From NCBI RefSeq assembly GCF_007970805.1, contig NZ_CP042433.1:1860001-1924000 (forward strand): a stretch of DNA of 64,000 bases, in the 5' to 3' direction. The position numbers and the translations under genes were made by a program. Positions 23,749-34,349 of the stretch are shown here, one piece after another. This stretch comes from Flavisolibacter ginsenosidimutans. GTDB lineage: Bacteria; Bacteroidota; Bacteroidia; Chitinophagales; Chitinophagaceae. Positions within the stretch are counted from its first letter, which is position 1. Each line of letters opens with the position of its first letter. A model generated the notes under the pieces. The model saw nothing but the letters and a program-made list of their open reading frames with translations, did not search any database and was not told the DNA's origin.

Positions 23749-24627
23749 TTAAAAGAACCGTCCTTGCTTTTCCAGCTTCCGGTAAGGCCGGTTAAAAAAA
23801 TCATCAATCTTTTGGTTGAACTCGTCTTTGTAAACCAGCGGCGTGGAGTGGCCGGAGTTGGGAAGAATCCACAAATATGAATTCGGAATGTTTTGCGCAA
23901 TGAGCAAGGTATGCTCGGGCTTAATTACGTCGTGGTCGCCGCCGATCACAAGCGTTGGAACGGAAATCGTGTGCAACGACTCCAGCGAAATGTGTGGTTC
24001 TTCAATCAACAATCGCATCAGTTTCCAATTGTTTTTTTGTTGTGCGTTTTTGTTTTGGTTATTCTTTAGTGATAAATATTCCGGCATAACCAGGTCTTCA
24101 ACATCTTGAAAAACGGCCGTTGTATCCGGCCAGAGATTGGCGCCGGTTACAGCCAGTTTTTTCACTTTTTGCGGATGACGGATGGAAAGCAACAAACCGT
24201 TGATGCCGCCGTCGCTCCAGCCAATGACAAAGGCCGAATCTATTTTCATTGCGTCCAGCAAAGCCGCATAATCATCGGCCATCATTTCATAAGAAAGCGA
24301 ATCGCCGGTGTCGGTTGATTTGCCCTGTGCACGGCTGTCGGCCACAATGACTTTATACTTTTTGCTGAAATAAGGAATCTGGTTTACAAAGTTGTCGATG
24401 GAGCCGCCGTTGCCGTGAATGATTAGAAGCGGTTGTCCTTGTCCGTAGGTCTCGGCGTACATGTTAAAGCCACGAAGGTTGTAAAATCTGCCTGCGGCTT
24501 TGTTAGCGCCGTAAGGAATGCCGCTGTTGTTTTTGGTGAGTTTTTTAAATTCTGCGTCAATGTTCTCTTGTGCGGTAGCATGAAGCAAGCAAAAAGAAAA
24601 AGAAAAGAGGAAGAAGAACTTTTTCAT
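23749..24627 (-). CDS. Secreted alpha/beta hydrolase
   Basis: A 292-residue protein with a signal peptide (residues 1-20, ending ATAQ) and an alpha/beta hydrolase fold. The oxyanion-hole segment is LLIIHGNGGS near residue 70. The nucleophile is Ser138 in VIGWSDGG, the acid is probably Asp in GGDHDV, and the His is in LPNSGHSTP near residue 266. It is related to esterases and proline-iminopeptidase-like enzymes acting in the periplasm. It probably shares a transcript with the downstream DUF4157-like gene. Confidence 0.85.
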   Translation of the reverse strand: MKKFFFLFSFSFCLLHATAQENIDAEFKKLTKNNSGIPYGANKAAGRFYNLRGFNMYAETYGQGQPLLIIHGNGGSIDNFVNQIPYFSKKYKVIVADSRAQGKSTDTGDSLSYEMMADDYAALLDAMKIDSAFVIGWSDGGINGLLLSIRHPQKVKKLAVTGANLWPDTTAVFQDVEDLVMPEYLSLKNNQNKNAQQKNNWKLMRLLIEEPHISLESLHTISVPTLVIGGDHDVIKPEHTLLIAQNIPNSYLWILPNSGHSTPLVYKDEFNQKIDDFFNRPYRKLEKQGRFF

Positions 24628-24680
24628 GGCGATGGTTTGATGAAACTAAAGTTAAGTTTCGCACTGCAAAAAATGAAGGC

Positions 24681-25547
24681 TTAATGCAAAGGCATCTTCT
24701 TTATCATGCCGCCGTGCATATCGTTTATGCTGTGTTGAACGGTGAAAGCATTTTCGTCAATCTGGTTGATGATATTTTGCAAGCGGCCAATCTCTAAACG
24801 AGTTACCACGGTAAAGATGATTTCGTTTTCACTGTTTGTCTCGCCTCGCTTTCCGTAACCGCCCTGGCCCTTGTAAACCGTTACTCCCCGGCGCAATTGG
24901 TCCGCGATGGCTGCTTTTATTTCATCGCTCCGTTCCGAGACAATGGTAACACCGGTGTATTCTTCCAGACCGTGCAACAAAAAGTCAATGGTCTTTGCCG
25001 CGGCGAAATAGGTAACGATTGAATACGACGCCGGTTCTACACCGAGAAAGAAAATGGCCGTACCAAAGATGATGACGTTGAGAATTAAAATAACGTCTGA
25101 AACTTTTAAAGCACCGCTGTTTTTGCTCACCAATAAAGCTGCGATTTCCGTTCCGTCGAGCACCGCACCGCCACGCATGGCAAGGCCAATGCCGAGACCA
25201 ATAAAGAAGCCGCCGAACAAAGCGGTAAGCAATTTATCCGGAGTAATATCGGGATAAGGAATGAAAGCAAGACAAAGCGCCAAACCCAAAATAGCAAGTG
25301 AGGTTTTGAGCGCAAACTTCCAGCCCAATTGAAAATAACCCAGCACGATGAACGGAAGGTTTATGAGCGGCACCATGAGATAAAGCGGCCAGCCGAAAAT
25401 ATTGTTCAACAACATGGAAATGCCTGTTACGCCTCCGTCAATAAAATGGCTCGACAAAAGATAGCCTTTGATGCCCATGCCCGCAGCAAGAATGCCGAGA
25501 AGAATGAGAACGATGTTTTTGGTTTCAACGATTGCTTTTCTGCGCAT
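24681..25547 (-). CDS. YitT family membrane protein (DUF161 and DUF2179)
   Basis: A 288-residue protein with a membrane domain of about five or six segments, including LILLGILAAGMGIKGYLL and the family motif GGVTGISM with GWPLYLMVPLIN. It has a C-terminal cytoplasmic DUF2179 domain (YKGQGGYGKRGETNSENEII, then a conserved VTRLE). This architecture is constant in the YitT family, whose transport substrate is unknown. The ATG at 25547 is preferred over an upstream start at 25643 because a -7-like TACCTTAG ends four bases before it. Confidence 0.85.
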   Translation of the reverse strand: MRRKAIVETKNIVLILLGILAAGMGIKGYLLSSHFIDGGVTGISMLLNNIFGWPLYLMVPLINLPFIVLGYFQLGWKFALKTSLAILGLALCLAFIPYPDITPDKLLTALFGGFFIGLGIGLAMRGGAVLDGTEIAALLVSKNSGALKVSDVILILNVIIFGTAIFFLGVEPASYSIVTYFAAAKTIDFLLHGLEEYTGVTIVSERSDEIKAAIADQLRRGVTVYKGQGGYGKRGETNSENEIIFTVVTRLEIGRLQNIINQIDENAFTVQHSINDMHGGMIKKMPLH

Positions 25548-25604
25548 GCGCCTAAGGTACAGACGAAGACAATAGACATAATGAAGACAAGATTGTAAAA
25601 ATGA

Positions 25605-25630
25605 AAAGCCTTGCATTTCCGCAAGGCTTT
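25605..25630 (-). terminator. Intrinsic terminator of clpB
   Basis: AAAGCCTTGC and GCAAGGCTTT form a perfect 10-bp stem around a six-base loop. On the minus strand it is followed by TCATTTTTAC. It lies 20 bases after the clpB stop codon. Confidence 0.8.
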
Positions 25631-25649
25631 CAACATCAATCATGTATTT

Positions 25650-28265
25650 TTATACGTGTTGCTCCACCTCATTCCGAAACACGACTACGCCGTCAAATAC
25701 GTCCACCAACACCGGATGCGATTTGTCCACCGCACCACCAAGAATCTTCTTGCTCAATCCGTTCACAATCTCTTTTTGAATTAACCGCTTCAACGGTCGT
25801 GCGCCAAACTGCGGATCAAATCCGTTCTCGGCCAGGTAATCAACCAAATAATCCGAAAACTCCAATTGAATGCCGCTTTGTGCAACCAATTCTTTCAAAT
25901 TCTCCAATTGTATTTTGATGATGCCGCGAATCTCGGTCTTCATCAGCGGCTGAAAGAGAATGATCTCGTCCACGCGGTTTAAAAACTCCGGCCGAATGGT
26001 TTCTTTCAATCGGTTCATCACCTGCACTTTCGTGCTTTCTACAATTTGTTCTTTGTTGCGCTCCGTCACATCGGCGAAATTTTCCTGAATGATGTCGCTG
26101 CCCATGTTGGAGGTCATGATGATGATGGTGTTCTTAAAGTTTACCACACGGCCTTTGTTGTCAGTCAGGCGGCCGTCGTCAAGCACCTGCAGCATGATGT
26201 TCCAAACATCGGGGTGTGCTTTTTCAATTTCATCAAGCAACACAACCTGGTAAGGCTTGCGGCGAACGGCTTCCGTTAACTGACCGCCTTCCTCGTAGCC
26301 CACATATCCCGGAGGCGCTCCTACCAGTCTCGAAACGGTATGCTTCTCTTGATATTCGCTCATGTCGATGCGGGTCATCATGTGCTCGTCATCGAACAAA
26401 TAATCCGCTAAAGCTTTTGCTAGTTCTGTTTTACCCACGCCGGTCGTACCGAGGAAGATGAAAGAACCAATCGGCTTCTTCGGGTCATTTAATCCTGCGC
26501 GGCTGCGACGAATGGCGTCGGCAATGGCTGTAATGGCTTCGTCTTGTCCCACCACACGCTTGTGCAATTCATCTTCAAGATTCAACAGTTTTTCGCGTTC
26601 GCTTTGCAGCATCTTGCTCACCGGAATGCCCGTTGCTTTGGCTACGCTTTCGGCAATGTCTTCCGCGTCCACTTCTTCTTTCATCAGGCGTTTGCTGTGG
26701 CTGCTCAATTCGTTCAATTCGCCTTGCAGCTTTGCAATGATTTCTTCCTGCTCTTTTATTTTGCCGTACCGTATCTCGGCTACTTTTCCATAGTTGCCTT
26801 CGCGTTCGGCTCCATCGGCTTCCTGCTTCAATCCTTCAATGCCTGCCTTTGCCGATTGAATTTTTTCTACGAGTTCTTTTTCCTCCTGCCACTTTGCTTT
26901 TAAGGTATCGCGTTCAACGGCAAGGTTTGCCAGGGTTGTGTTGAGGTCTTTTAATTTGTCCTCATCATTCTCGCGTTTGATGGCTTCGCGTTCAATTTCC
27001 AATTGACGAATTTGCCGTTCGAGTTTGTCCAATTCTTCCGGCATTGAATTCATTTCGAGGCGAAGCTTGGCCGCGCTTTCATCAATGAGGTCAATGGCTT
27101 TGTCGGGCAGGAAACGGTCGGTAATGTAGCGCACCGAAAGTTCTACCGCCGCGATAATCGCTTCGTCCTTGATGCGAACGTGGTGGTGCGTTTCGTAACG
27201 GTCTTTCAAACCGCGAAGGATTGAAATTGCATCTTCGATTGAAGGCTCTTCAATCATTACTTTTTGAAAGCGTCGTTCGAGTGCTTTGTCTTTCTCAAAA
27301 TATTTTTGATACTCGTTGAGCGTTGTTGCGCCCACGGCTCTTAGTTCACCGCGAGCCAATGCGGGTTTTAAAATGTTCGCCGCATCCATCGCGCCTTCGC
27401 CACCACCCGCGCCAACAAGCGTGTGTATCTCGTCAATGAAGAGAATAATTTCTCCTTCCGAAGTCGCCACCTCTTTTACCACGCCTTTCAAGCGTTCTTC
27501 AAACTCGCCTTTGTATTTAGCGCCTGCAATCAACTGGCCCATGTCAAGCGCATAAATAATTTTTGATTTTAGGTTTTCGGGTACGTCGCCGTTCACAATG
27601 CGCATGGCAAGGCCTTCCGCAATTGCGGTTTTACCCACACCGGGTTCACCCACAAGAATCGGGTTGTTCTTGCTTCTGCGCGACAAGATGTGAAGCGTTC
27701 TTCTGATCTCTTCGTCGCGGCCAATCACCGGATCAAGTTTGCCTTGCCTTGCCAGTTCGTTCAAATTCTTTGCGTACTTGTTTAGGGCGTTGAATTGCGT
27801 TTCCTGCGTTTGTGAAGTAACGGTTGAGCCTTTGCGTAAATCTTTGATGGCCGCTACCAAACCTTTCTCGGTAAGGCCGGCATCTTTTAACAGCGATGCC
27901 GTGTTGTCATTGCCTTGAACGAGGCCAAGTAAAAGACTTTCAGGTGTTACAAACTCGTCGCTGAAGCCTTTCAGCGAAGCGTTTGCTTTCAACACTACGT
28001 TGTTGGCATCGCGGCTGATGTTCTGCGCCGGTTCCGTACCGCTGATTTTTGGCAAGCGGGAGATTTGTGCGTCTAGCTTTGTTTCAAGCTGCTGCACGTT
28101 CACGCCGTTTTTCTTTAGAAGAAAATCAACGGGCGAATCTTCCTGAACCAGCAGGGCTTTCAAAATGTGTTCGGTTTCGATGTTGCTGTTGGAATGGTTA
28201 AACGCAACCTGTTGCGCTTGCTGAATAACCTCCGCCGCTTTAATGGTGAAGTTGTTCAAATTCAT
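25650..28265 (-). CDS. clpB: ATP-dependent chaperone ClpB
   Basis: A disaggregase that works with DnaK to rescue aggregated proteins in the cytoplasm. The 871-residue protein has the Clp N-terminal repeat domain (1-150) and the first AAA module with Walker [10 protein letters not shown] near residue 205 and Walker B ILFIDEIH. The coiled-coil M domain spans about 410-525 ([20 protein letters not shown]). The second AAA module has GTTGVGKTE and [14 protein letters not shown], and the D2 small domain follows. The M domain distinguishes ClpB from ClpA/ClpC. No HrcA or sigma-32 site was recognised upstream. Confidence 0.97.
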   Translation of the reverse strand: MNLNNFTIKAAEVIQQAQQVAFNHSNSNIETEHILKALLVQEDSPVDFLLKKNGVNVQQLETKLDAQISRLPKISGTEPAQNISRDANNVVLKANASLKGFSDEFVTPESLLLGLVQGNDNTASLLKDAGLTEKGLVAAIKDLRKGSTVTSQTQETQFNALNKYAKNLNELARQGKLDPVIGRDEEIRRTLHILSRRSKNNPILVGEPGVGKTAIAEGLAMRIVNGDVPENLKSKIIYALDMGQLIAGAKYKGEFEERLKGVVKEVATSEGEIILFIDEIHTLVGAGGGEGAMDAANILKPALARGELRAVGATTLNEYQKYFEKDKALERRFQKVMIEEPSIEDAISILRGLKDRYETHHHVRIKDEAIIAAVELSVRYITDRFLPDKAIDLIDESAAKLRLEMNSMPEELDKLERQIRQLEIEREAIKRENDEDKLKDLNTTLANLAVERDTLKAKWQEEKELVEKIQSAKAGIEGLKQEADGAEREGNYGKVAEIRYGKIKEQEEIIAKLQGELNELSSHSKRLMKEEVDAEDIAESVAKATGIPVSKMLQSEREKLLNLEDELHKRVVGQDEAITAIADAIRRSRAGLNDPKKPIGSFIFLGTTGVGKTELAKALADYLFDDEHMMTRIDMSEYQEKHTVSRLVGAPPGYVGYEEGGQLTEAVRRKPYQVVLLDEIEKAHPDVWNIMLQVLDDGRLTDNKGRVVNFKNTIIIMTSNMGSDIIQENFADVTERNKEQIVESTKVQVMNRLKETIRPEFLNRVDEIILFQPLMKTEIRGIIKIQLENLKELVAQSGIQLEFSDYLVDYLAENGFDPQFGARPLKRLIQKEIVNGLSKKILGGAVDKSHPVLVDVFDGVVVFRNEVEQHV

Positions 28266-28373
28266 ATATCGTATTTTGAAAATTTTGAGTTAGAAATTCT
28301 GTTTGCTGTATCAGATTTGAGACAGATATTCGTTAGGTATCAAATACAGTTCCATCCATCATCTTCCGTAATT

Positions 28374-29462
28374 ATGTCACAACGAGCCGTTTTAAACTGC
28401 CTGAAATTCAGTCTGGTAGCGACTTTGCTGCTAATTCTTCAGCCCGTCTTTTCACAAACAAAAAAATCCACAGCACCTTCGCTGTTCCCCGATTTGGAAA
28501 GTGCCATCGAACCGCGCAGAAAAGATTTGGGCGGCGACCTGATGGTTTACGTTGCCAATCGCGATACCGTCGTTTATCAAAAAGCTTTCGGCGACGTCAA
28601 CAACCGCACACAGGCGCCTGCGGGTGCAGCAAGCACCTGGTTCACCACAGCCCTGGTTTTACAATTGGTGGACGAAGGCAAGATTTCACTTGACGATAAA
28701 GTGACACAATATCTTCCAGTGTACGGTAGCTATTACAAAAGTTACATCACCGTCCGGCATTGCCTTACCAACACGACGGGCATAAAAGCCGAACCGTTCA
28801 AAACGGCAAACGTGCACGAAATGGCCAGGTTTGCTTCGCTGGAAGAAGAAGTAGCAAACTATGCAAAAATTGACATTGCGGCCAACGCAGGCGATGCTTA
28901 CAATTACAACGGCATGGGTACAAACATTGCCGCACGCATCGTTGAAATCGTGACGAAGAAAAAGTTTGAACAACTGATGCGGCAGCGCATTTTTACCCCG
29001 CTCGGCATGCGCAACAGCACCTTTGCTTCCGATGACGGCAGTGCGCCAAATCCGGCCTTTGGTGCAAAAACAACGGCGGCCGATTTCATTCGCTTTTTGC
29101 AGATGATTTTAAACAACGGAGTCTTTGCCGGCAAACAAATTCTCAGCGAAAAAGCCGTTGCCGAGATGCGCAAAATTCAGGTTGAATCTTCGCGCATGAA
29201 TGGCGTATCGAAGGCTTTTGCAGGCTTGGAACAAACACTCGGCGTTTGGGCCATTGAGGGTAGTGAAAAGGTTGGTGCGAGTGCAAGCGCTTTGGTTTAT
29301 CCAAGTTTAACGGGTGTTTGGCCAATGGTTGATTTTAGCCGTGGTTATGCTTTTGTATTGTTGCCGAAAACCTTTACCGGCGAGCAGAATTCAAATGTGT
29401 ATATGGGTTTGAAGCAAGTGTTTGACGAGAAGTGGAAAGGCAGAAAAAATGATGCCCGGTAA
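28374..29462 (+). CDS. Serine-hydrolase (beta-lactamase class C fold) homologue lacking the SxxK motif
   Basis: A 362-residue exported protein with the beta-lactamase/D-alanyl-D-alanine carboxypeptidase fold. A signal anchor spans about residues 12-27 (cleavage near VFSQ). The region normally written G-S-x-S-K-T-F-T aligns without gaps to GAASTWFT (84-91), so the nucleophilic Ser is Ala85 and the general-base Lys is Thr88. The rest is well kept: [30 protein letters not shown] and [16 protein letters not shown]. It is probably a non-catalytic binding protein. ATG at 28374 begins the signal; a longer in-frame extension overlaps clpB antisense and is rejected. Confidence 0.85.
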   Translation: MSQRAVLNCLKFSLVATLLLILQPVFSQTKKSTAPSLFPDLESAIEPRRKDLGGDLMVYVANRDTVVYQKAFGDVNNRTQAPAGAASTWFTTALVLQLVDEGKISLDDKVTQYLPVYGSYYKSYITVRHCLTNTTGIKAEPFKTANVHEMARFASLEEEVANYAKIDIAANAGDAYNYNGMGTNIAARIVEIVTKKKFEQLMRQRIFTPLGMRNSTFASDDGSAPNPAFGAKTTAADFIRFLQMILNNGVFAGKQILSEKAVAEMRKIQVESSRMNGVSKAFAGLEQTLGVWAIEGSEKVGASASALVYPSLTGVWPMVDFSRGYAFVLLPKTFTGEQNSNVYMGLKQVFDEKWKGRKNDAR

Positions 29463-29529
29463 ACCTTTTCACGCTTCACAAAAATTTAGCGATGCAACTT
29501 TGCGGCGTCTTTCCGCTTCTTATAAACCG

Positions 29530-30453
29530 ATGGTGACCGCAACACATACACGGCTTCTTAAAACACTGGCAAAGCAATTTGGCTTTGATTACTGCGGCAT
29601 CGCCAAAGCACAGGTTTTGGACGAAGATGCGCGGCGATTGGAAGCCTGGCTGAACAAGGGCCTCCACGGCAAGATGCGATACATGGAAAATTATTTTGAC
29701 CTGCGCACCGATCCATCCAAACTGGTGCCCGGTGCAAAATCGGTCATCACGCTGTTGAAAAATTATTACCCTTCGGAAAGGCTCAACGGCGATTTAAAAA
29801 TTTCAAAATACGCATACGGGCAAGATTATCATGACGTCATCCGGGCCTCATTAAAAGCAATGATGCACGAAGCCCAAGAGAAAATTGGTGCATTCAGCGG
29901 AAGAGGATTTGTAGATTCGGCGCCGGTGCTGGAACGCAGTTGGGCGCAACGCAGCGGTCTTGGTTGGATTGGCAGGAACGGCAATTTAATCACCAAAGAA
30001 AGCGGTTCGTTTTATTTCATTGCTACGTTGATTACGGATCTGGAACTTGAATACGACGATCCTCTTGCCAAAGATTTTTGCGGCTCCTGCCGAAGGTGCA
30101 TCGAAGCCTGTCCTACAGAAGCCATCGGCGAAGACAAAGTCATCAACGGCAGCCAATGCATTTCGTATTTTACCATTGAACTGAAAGATGAAATCATTCC
30201 CGAAGAAATGAAAGGGAAATTTCAAAACTGGATGTTTGGCTGCGATGCCTGCCAGGACGTTTGCCCCTGGAACCGCTTCAGCAAACCGCACAGCGAAGCG
30301 GCCTTCTCTCCTCTTCCCGAAATTTTAAACCTCTCGACAAAAGAATGGGAAGAACTAAGCGAAGAAACGTTTCGTAAAATTTTTAAACACTCTCCGCTTA
30401 GCCGCAGCAAACACAAAGGCATTCAGCGCAACGTAAAATTTTTAAAAGCGTAA
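29530..30453 (+). CDS. queG: Epoxyqueuosine reductase QueG
   Basis: Converts epoxyqueuosine to queuosine at the wobble position of tRNA in the last step of queuosine synthesis, using cobalamin and two [4Fe-4S] clusters. About 307 residues. The N-terminal domain contains [11 protein letters not shown] and [18 protein letters not shown]. The cluster motifs are [16 protein letters not shown] and [13 protein letters not shown]. The ATG at 29530 is the closest start to the conserved beginning; 29422 would overlap the serine-hydrolase homologue. The 3' end overlaps a convergent gene by 12 bases. Confidence 0.94.
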   Translation: MVTATHTRLLKTLAKQFGFDYCGIAKAQVLDEDARRLEAWLNKGLHGKMRYMENYFDLRTDPSKLVPGAKSVITLLKNYYPSERLNGDLKISKYAYGQDYHDVIRASLKAMMHEAQEKIGAFSGRGFVDSAPVLERSWAQRSGLGWIGRNGNLITKESGSFYFIATLITDLELEYDDPLAKDFCGSCRRCIEACPTEAIGEDKVINGSQCISYFTIELKDEIIPEEMKGKFQNWMFGCDACQDVCPWNRFSKPHSEAAFSPLPEILNLSTKEWEELSEETFRKIFKHSPLSRSKHKGIQRNVKFLKA

Positions 30454-31005
30454 ACCGGTTGTCAACGACAAACGCCGAAAACCGTAGTTGATTTTTTCGC
30501 TGTACTCCGGGCACGGCGCTACCAGGCATTCGTAACGTTGTGTAATCTCTTCGCGAAATTCTTTGAATGAATAACCTGCGGCAAAGAACAAGGCAATTTG
30601 TTTTGAGGCCGGCACTTGGTAACCGATTCCTGCCCCGTAATAAACACCGCCGTTGGCTTTCGTTGTGTTCCACCACGAATTGTTTACGTTCTTCAGCCAC
30701 GGAAAATGATAGCCGCCGTTGAGGTAAACAAAAGGCGTTTGCGCACGGTTGAAAATTTTCTTTTCTACGTTCAGGTAAAGCGGAATGCTTCGCACGCCAT
30801 AATAGTCCAAACCCGTTCCAATGGAAGTCGCCCAGGTTTTTGTCTTCACGCCAATCGTTGCGCCAATTTGTAAAGAGCCGCCTTGCTGACCTTCCGTTGC
30901 TCCGGCAAAGACCGAACCAGCGAAGGGCAATGCTTTGTGCTGCGCAAATGATACGCAAGCCGTAAAGCAAAGAAGAAGCAGTAAAAGATTTTTGCCTTGC
31001 ATCAT
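30442..31005 (-). CDS. Secreted outer-membrane beta-barrel-like protein
   Basis: A 187-residue protein with a signal peptide (residues 1-22, ending VSFAQ) and alternating strands typical of a small 8-strand barrel: [48 protein letters not shown] and [11 protein letters not shown]. It ends in Phe (LTTGLRF), the outer-membrane insertion signal. Cys-Pro residues occur in one loop (CLVAPCPEY). It lies three bases after the LVIVD-repeat lipoprotein gene, so the two are co-transcribed; the function is unknown. Confidence 0.75.
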   Translation of the reverse strand: MMQGKNLLLLLLCFTACVSFAQHKALPFAGSVFAGATEGQQGGSLQIGATIGVKTKTWATSIGTGLDYYGVRSIPLYLNVEKKIFNRAQTPFVYLNGGYHFPWLKNVNNSWWNTTKANGGVYYGAGIGYQVPASKQIALFFAAGYSFKEFREEITQRYECLVAPCPEYSEKINYGFRRLSLTTGLRF

Positions 31006-31008
31006 GTA

Positions 31009-32274
31009 TTATTTGCTGATGGAAAGTTTGCTGAGTTGTTTTGGATTTGCCGGATTGCTGTAATCAAATTGATAGAGGCCTTCTCTTGCCACTACAACAG
31101 CCAGTTTGTTTATTGCAATCACGTCATAGGCTTCCAATCCATTGATTTGTTTTATTAATTGCAGGCTTGCAGGCGAAGAAGCTTCGTATAATTTCAACCC
31201 CGCCGTGCCATCGCAAACAAGCAACAGGTTGCCGTCCTTTGCCAGTCCATACGGATTGGACAATGGATAAGTCTTTTTCAGAGCAGGTCTTGAAAGATCG
31301 TTTACATCAAGCACGTCAAGTTCGTTAACGTTGGTGCTGTTACACATCGTGCCGCCACGCAACGTTACGTAAGCATATTGATTATCGGCAATCACAGGAT
31401 CGCAAAATGTAAGGTGTGCAAAGCTTCCCTGCGCCGTTGGATTTGCCGGATCGTTCAAGCTGTAAATGAACATGCCCGTGCGTGAACCCATGAACAGTTT
31501 GTCCTGAAACGGATAAATGGTTTCAATGCCCCAGCCCATATTTTTAACGGCCGTTTGTTGCGGGCTTGACGGGTTGCTGATGTCGAGGCAATAAAGGCTT
31601 GACGAACCCACGGCATACAGGTAGTTGTTGACGATTGTAAACGAAGCCATGCTGCCGCCAACACCGGTTTGCGCCGGCGCCGCTGCCGAATACAAAAGCG
31701 AAGGGTTTGCGACCGCGCAAGAGGGGCAATTCACTTGTGCTTTCACAAGCATGTCGTAGGTCTGGCAATCCACGGTTGTATCACGTGTGTTGTAACCTAC
31801 AACGACCTTGATTGAATCCGGATTGTTTGTAGCCGTCGAATTCCAGTAAACGTTTTTTTCTTTCATCACGTTGTTCAGAAATTTCACAGGTACCACGTTA
31901 CTTGTATTTGAAATATCAAACACCACCATGTCGGAGTGGGAATCGGCATAGAGATAAGAGCCTTTCACGGCAAGGTTTACGTTACCCGGGATGTTGATGA
32001 AGCCCATGTTTTTGGGTGATGCGGGATTGCTGTTGTCAATGATGTGAATGCCTCTGCCAGTCTCGTTCAAAAAAATTGTGTTGCCAAACAGGTTTAGCTT
32101 GCCGGTTGCTTTTAACGGTTGCGGCGCGGTGCTGTGCATTTCGGCCCGCACTTGCGAAAGCGTTTTGAAGATGGGCGTTTGTAACGTGTAGGTGCGGCGG
32201 CAACTGTCTTTCATGCAGCTTTGTTGCATTAGCAAAACAAAGGCAGCAGCAAAGAGAAGCGGAAACTTTTTCAT
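31009..32274 (-). CDS. LVIVD-repeat lipoprotein
   Basis: A 421-residue lipoprotein; the signal MKKFPLLFAAAFVLLMQQSC is followed by MKDSC. The body consists of LVIVD-type propeller repeats, for example GIHIIDNSNPASPKNMGFI, SDMVVFDISN, LYCLDISNPSSPQQ and LDVLDVNDLSRPALK. The repeats form a beta-propeller at the cell surface with unknown ligand. The start at 32274 is chosen because the signal peptide begins there. It is followed directly by the small barrel gene and preceded by the ECF-linked barrel gene on the same strand. Confidence 0.85.
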   Translation of the reverse strand: MKKFPLLFAAAFVLLMQQSCMKDSCRRTYTLQTPIFKTLSQVRAEMHSTAPQPLKATGKLNLFGNTIFLNETGRGIHIIDNSNPASPKNMGFINIPGNVNLAVKGSYLYADSHSDMVVFDISNTSNVVPVKFLNNVMKEKNVYWNSTATNNPDSIKVVVGYNTRDTTVDCQTYDMLVKAQVNCPSCAVANPSLLYSAAAPAQTGVGGSMASFTIVNNYLYAVGSSSLYCLDISNPSSPQQTAVKNMGWGIETIYPFQDKLFMGSRTGMFIYSLNDPANPTAQGSFAHLTFCDPVIADNQYAYVTLRGGTMCNSTNVNELDVLDVNDLSRPALKKTYPLSNPYGLAKDGNLLLVCDGTAGLKLYEASSPASLQLIKQINGLEAYDVIAINKLAVVVAREGLYQFDYSNPANPKQLSKLSISK

Positions 32275-32343
32275 AACGCAATTGGTTTGAGTGAAAATCT
32301 TTTCGGGTGTTGACAAGTGTTTCACAACAAGCGTTGCACGCCG

Positions 32344-33720
32344 TTAAAAAATGACGGCTGTTTTTAAGCCAGCCGAGAACATGCGTGGTGTGCTGCTGGT
32401 GTTTTCTTTTTGCAGCTTCAACAAATTGTATTGAAAAAAAGGCCCGGTACGCAGCGAGGTTCTTCGCTTGCCAAAGAATTCTACCTGCACCGACGAGAAA
32501 ACGGGAACCGCGTTGTGCAGATAGTTTTCTTTGTTTTGATAATAAAGATTGGAAGCACTACTGAACGTAAGCGCATTGGTGGAAAGCAGGCGGCCGTAAG
32601 CCGCGCCAACTGAAACGTACAAAGGCAGCCGAAGCGAGGGCCTGAACGAAAGACTGAACGGAATTTCGACAAAGTGAAAACGGGCCGTGTAATTGTTTGT
32701 ACCGGTATTGGTATAAAAACCGTTTGCCACCAACTTATCTCCTGCAAATCGAACCAGCGTGTCGGCCTCTTTTTTATCGCCCAACTTCTGGTGAGTGGAA
32801 GCATAGGTGTATTGAACGCCTGCGGTTATTTCCCAACGTTCGCCTATTTTTTTTGCAACCGAAAAGCCCGTCGAAAAGAAAAGACCTTTGGTTACTTGCG
32901 AAGGCACGAACGCCAATCTGTTTGCCTGCGTTGGAGAAGAAGCATAACTGGCCGCAAGAAAATAATTTGCACTTCTTGCCTGCGTGGAATTACTCCAGCC
33001 TGTGCTTAACGAAAATTCTTTCCGCCATTTGTTGGCAGAAGCAATTTTCTTTTTCAGTACGGTGTCGGTTTTTGGTTGCGATTTATTCTCGTTCGTCTCC
33101 GGGCCCTTTGTTGCTGAATCAGTTTTGCCGGTAGATGAAGATTGCGTTGTTGCCTGCAAGTTCAAAGAATTTCTTGTCTCATTTTGTGCCCGGTCGTTGT
33201 TTCGCATTGTTTGTTTTTCACGCAAATCAACCGGGGCGTTTTCTTCTTTCCTGACGTTAGGCAATTGTGCCAAAAGCACGTTATTCTTTTGCGTTGGAGC
33301 AGAACTTATTTTCTGCAAGAAAGGTTGCTGAACTTTCGTTATAAAGCTTTTCTCACAGTAAAGAGCAACGGTGTTTGCGGCAATTTCTATCCCTGTTTTA
33401 AGCGAAGTATTTTTTTGTTGTTTAGCTATCAGGCTCTCTTTCTCATGCGGTGTTTGCTGCTCTGTTTTTTTCTTAGCAGTTAGACCGTGTGGTTCACCGG
33501 CCGCTTGTTTGCTTACGGAGTTTGCGTTGTTGCTTGAAGATTGATACAGCCACCAACCGCCGCCCAAGAGAAATCCTGCAAGCAGAAACCAGAAAATACC
33601 GCGACGTTTTTTCTTTTCAACTTTTATCTCAACTTCAATCCGCTCCCACACAGGCTCCGATGGCGTAAGCCTGAGCTCTTCCATTTTTTGCTGCACGTCT
33701 TTTTCAAAACTATTTTGCAT
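32344..33720 (-). CDS. Anti-sigma-like membrane protein with C-terminal beta-barrel-like domain
   Basis: About 458 residues. Residues 1-45 are a short soluble segment (SFEKDVQQKMEELRLTPSEP, then VWERIE). A basic KKKRRG stretch and one membrane helix (IFWFLLAGFLLGGGWWLY) follow, then a 200-residue Gln/Lys/Thr-rich linker, and finally about 190 residues with barrel-like strands (FFSTGFSVAKKIGERWEITA, SLRLPLYVSVGAAYGRLLS). Its start overlaps the end of the ECF sigma gene by 11 bases. The position suggests it controls that sigma factor. How a one-helix inner-membrane protein relates to a barrel-like C-terminus is unclear. Confidence 0.7.
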   Translation of the reverse strand: MQNSFEKDVQQKMEELRLTPSEPVWERIEVEIKVEKKKRRGIFWFLLAGFLLGGGWWLYQSSSNNANSVSKQAAGEPHGLTAKKKTEQQTPHEKESLIAKQQKNTSLKTGIEIAANTVALYCEKSFITKVQQPFLQKISSAPTQKNNVLLAQLPNVRKEENAPVDLREKQTMRNNDRAQNETRNSLNLQATTQSSSTGKTDSATKGPETNENKSQPKTDTVLKKKIASANKWRKEFSLSTGWSNSTQARSANYFLAASYASSPTQANRLAFVPSQVTKGLFFSTGFSVAKKIGERWEITAGVQYTYASTHQKLGDKKEADTLVRFAGDKLVANGFYTNTGTNNYTARFHFVEIPFSLSFRPSLRLPLYVSVGAAYGRLLSTNALTFSSASNLYYQNKENYLHNAVPVFSSVQVEFFGKRRTSLRTGPFFQYNLLKLQKENTSSTPRMFSAGLKTAVIF

Positions 33721-34267
33721 AGGCGGTGGTTTTTTGTTGATTGGGCTTTTGTTCGATCCATTGAATGAGCAATGCCCTTGCTCTTGCGTACTGGCTTCGC
33801 GACGTGCCTTCCTGTATGCCCAGCATCTTCCCGATTTCAACGTGGTTGTAACCTTCTACCGCATACAAATTGAAAACGGTTTGATAACCGGCAGGCAGTT
33901 GGCGTATGAGGTCGGCCAGTTCTTTCGCTTCGATGTTTACTTGCGGCTGATGATTTGAAACCGCGTGCAGGTGTTCTTCGCCAAAAACCATCTCGGCGTT
34001 GTAGCGAATGTTCTTCTTCAAAAAATTGATGGCCGTTGTCACCATAATGCGGCGTATCCACGCTCCCAGTTCGCCTTCGCCCTTGTATTGCTGGAGGTTC
34101 CTGAACACTTTTACAAAGCCTTCCTGCAACACGTCTTCGGCGTCGGCAACGGATTTGGTATAACGGTAGCAAACGGCCAGCATGGACGCGGAAAAACGGT
34201 TGTACAACTCGCGTTGCGCAGCCGCTTTGTGTTTTAAACAGTCTTTTACCAGCCGGTAATCATCCAT
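33710..34267 (-). CDS. ECF-type RNA polymerase sigma factor
   Basis: A 185-residue sigma-70 family protein. Region 2 runs over LYNRFSASMLAVCYRYTKSV and DAEDVLQEGFVKVFRNL (about residues 22-60). Region 4 is LPAGYQTVFNLYAVEGYNHV followed by the helix-turn-helix EIGKMLGIQEGTSRSQYARA. There is no extra domain. The ATG at 34267 is chosen rather than a TTG two codons upstream. A TAATGTTTG element ends three bases before it. It overlaps the following membrane protein gene, as is usual for an ECF and anti-sigma pair. Confidence 0.9.
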   Translation of the reverse strand: MDDYRLVKDCLKHKAAAQRELYNRFSASMLAVCYRYTKSVADAEDVLQEGFVKVFRNLQQYKGEGELGAWIRRIMVTTAINFLKKNIRYNAEMVFGEEHLHAVSNHQPQVNIEAKELADLIRQLPAGYQTVFNLYAVEGYNHVEIGKMLGIQEGTSRSQYARARALLIQWIEQKPNQQKTTAYAK

Positions 34268-34349
34268 GCACAAACATTACACTGCCCTTGACAAGAGAAG
34301 AAGACAAAGCGTTGCAGCGGAAAAAATATTTTTGTTCGGACTTCGAACA

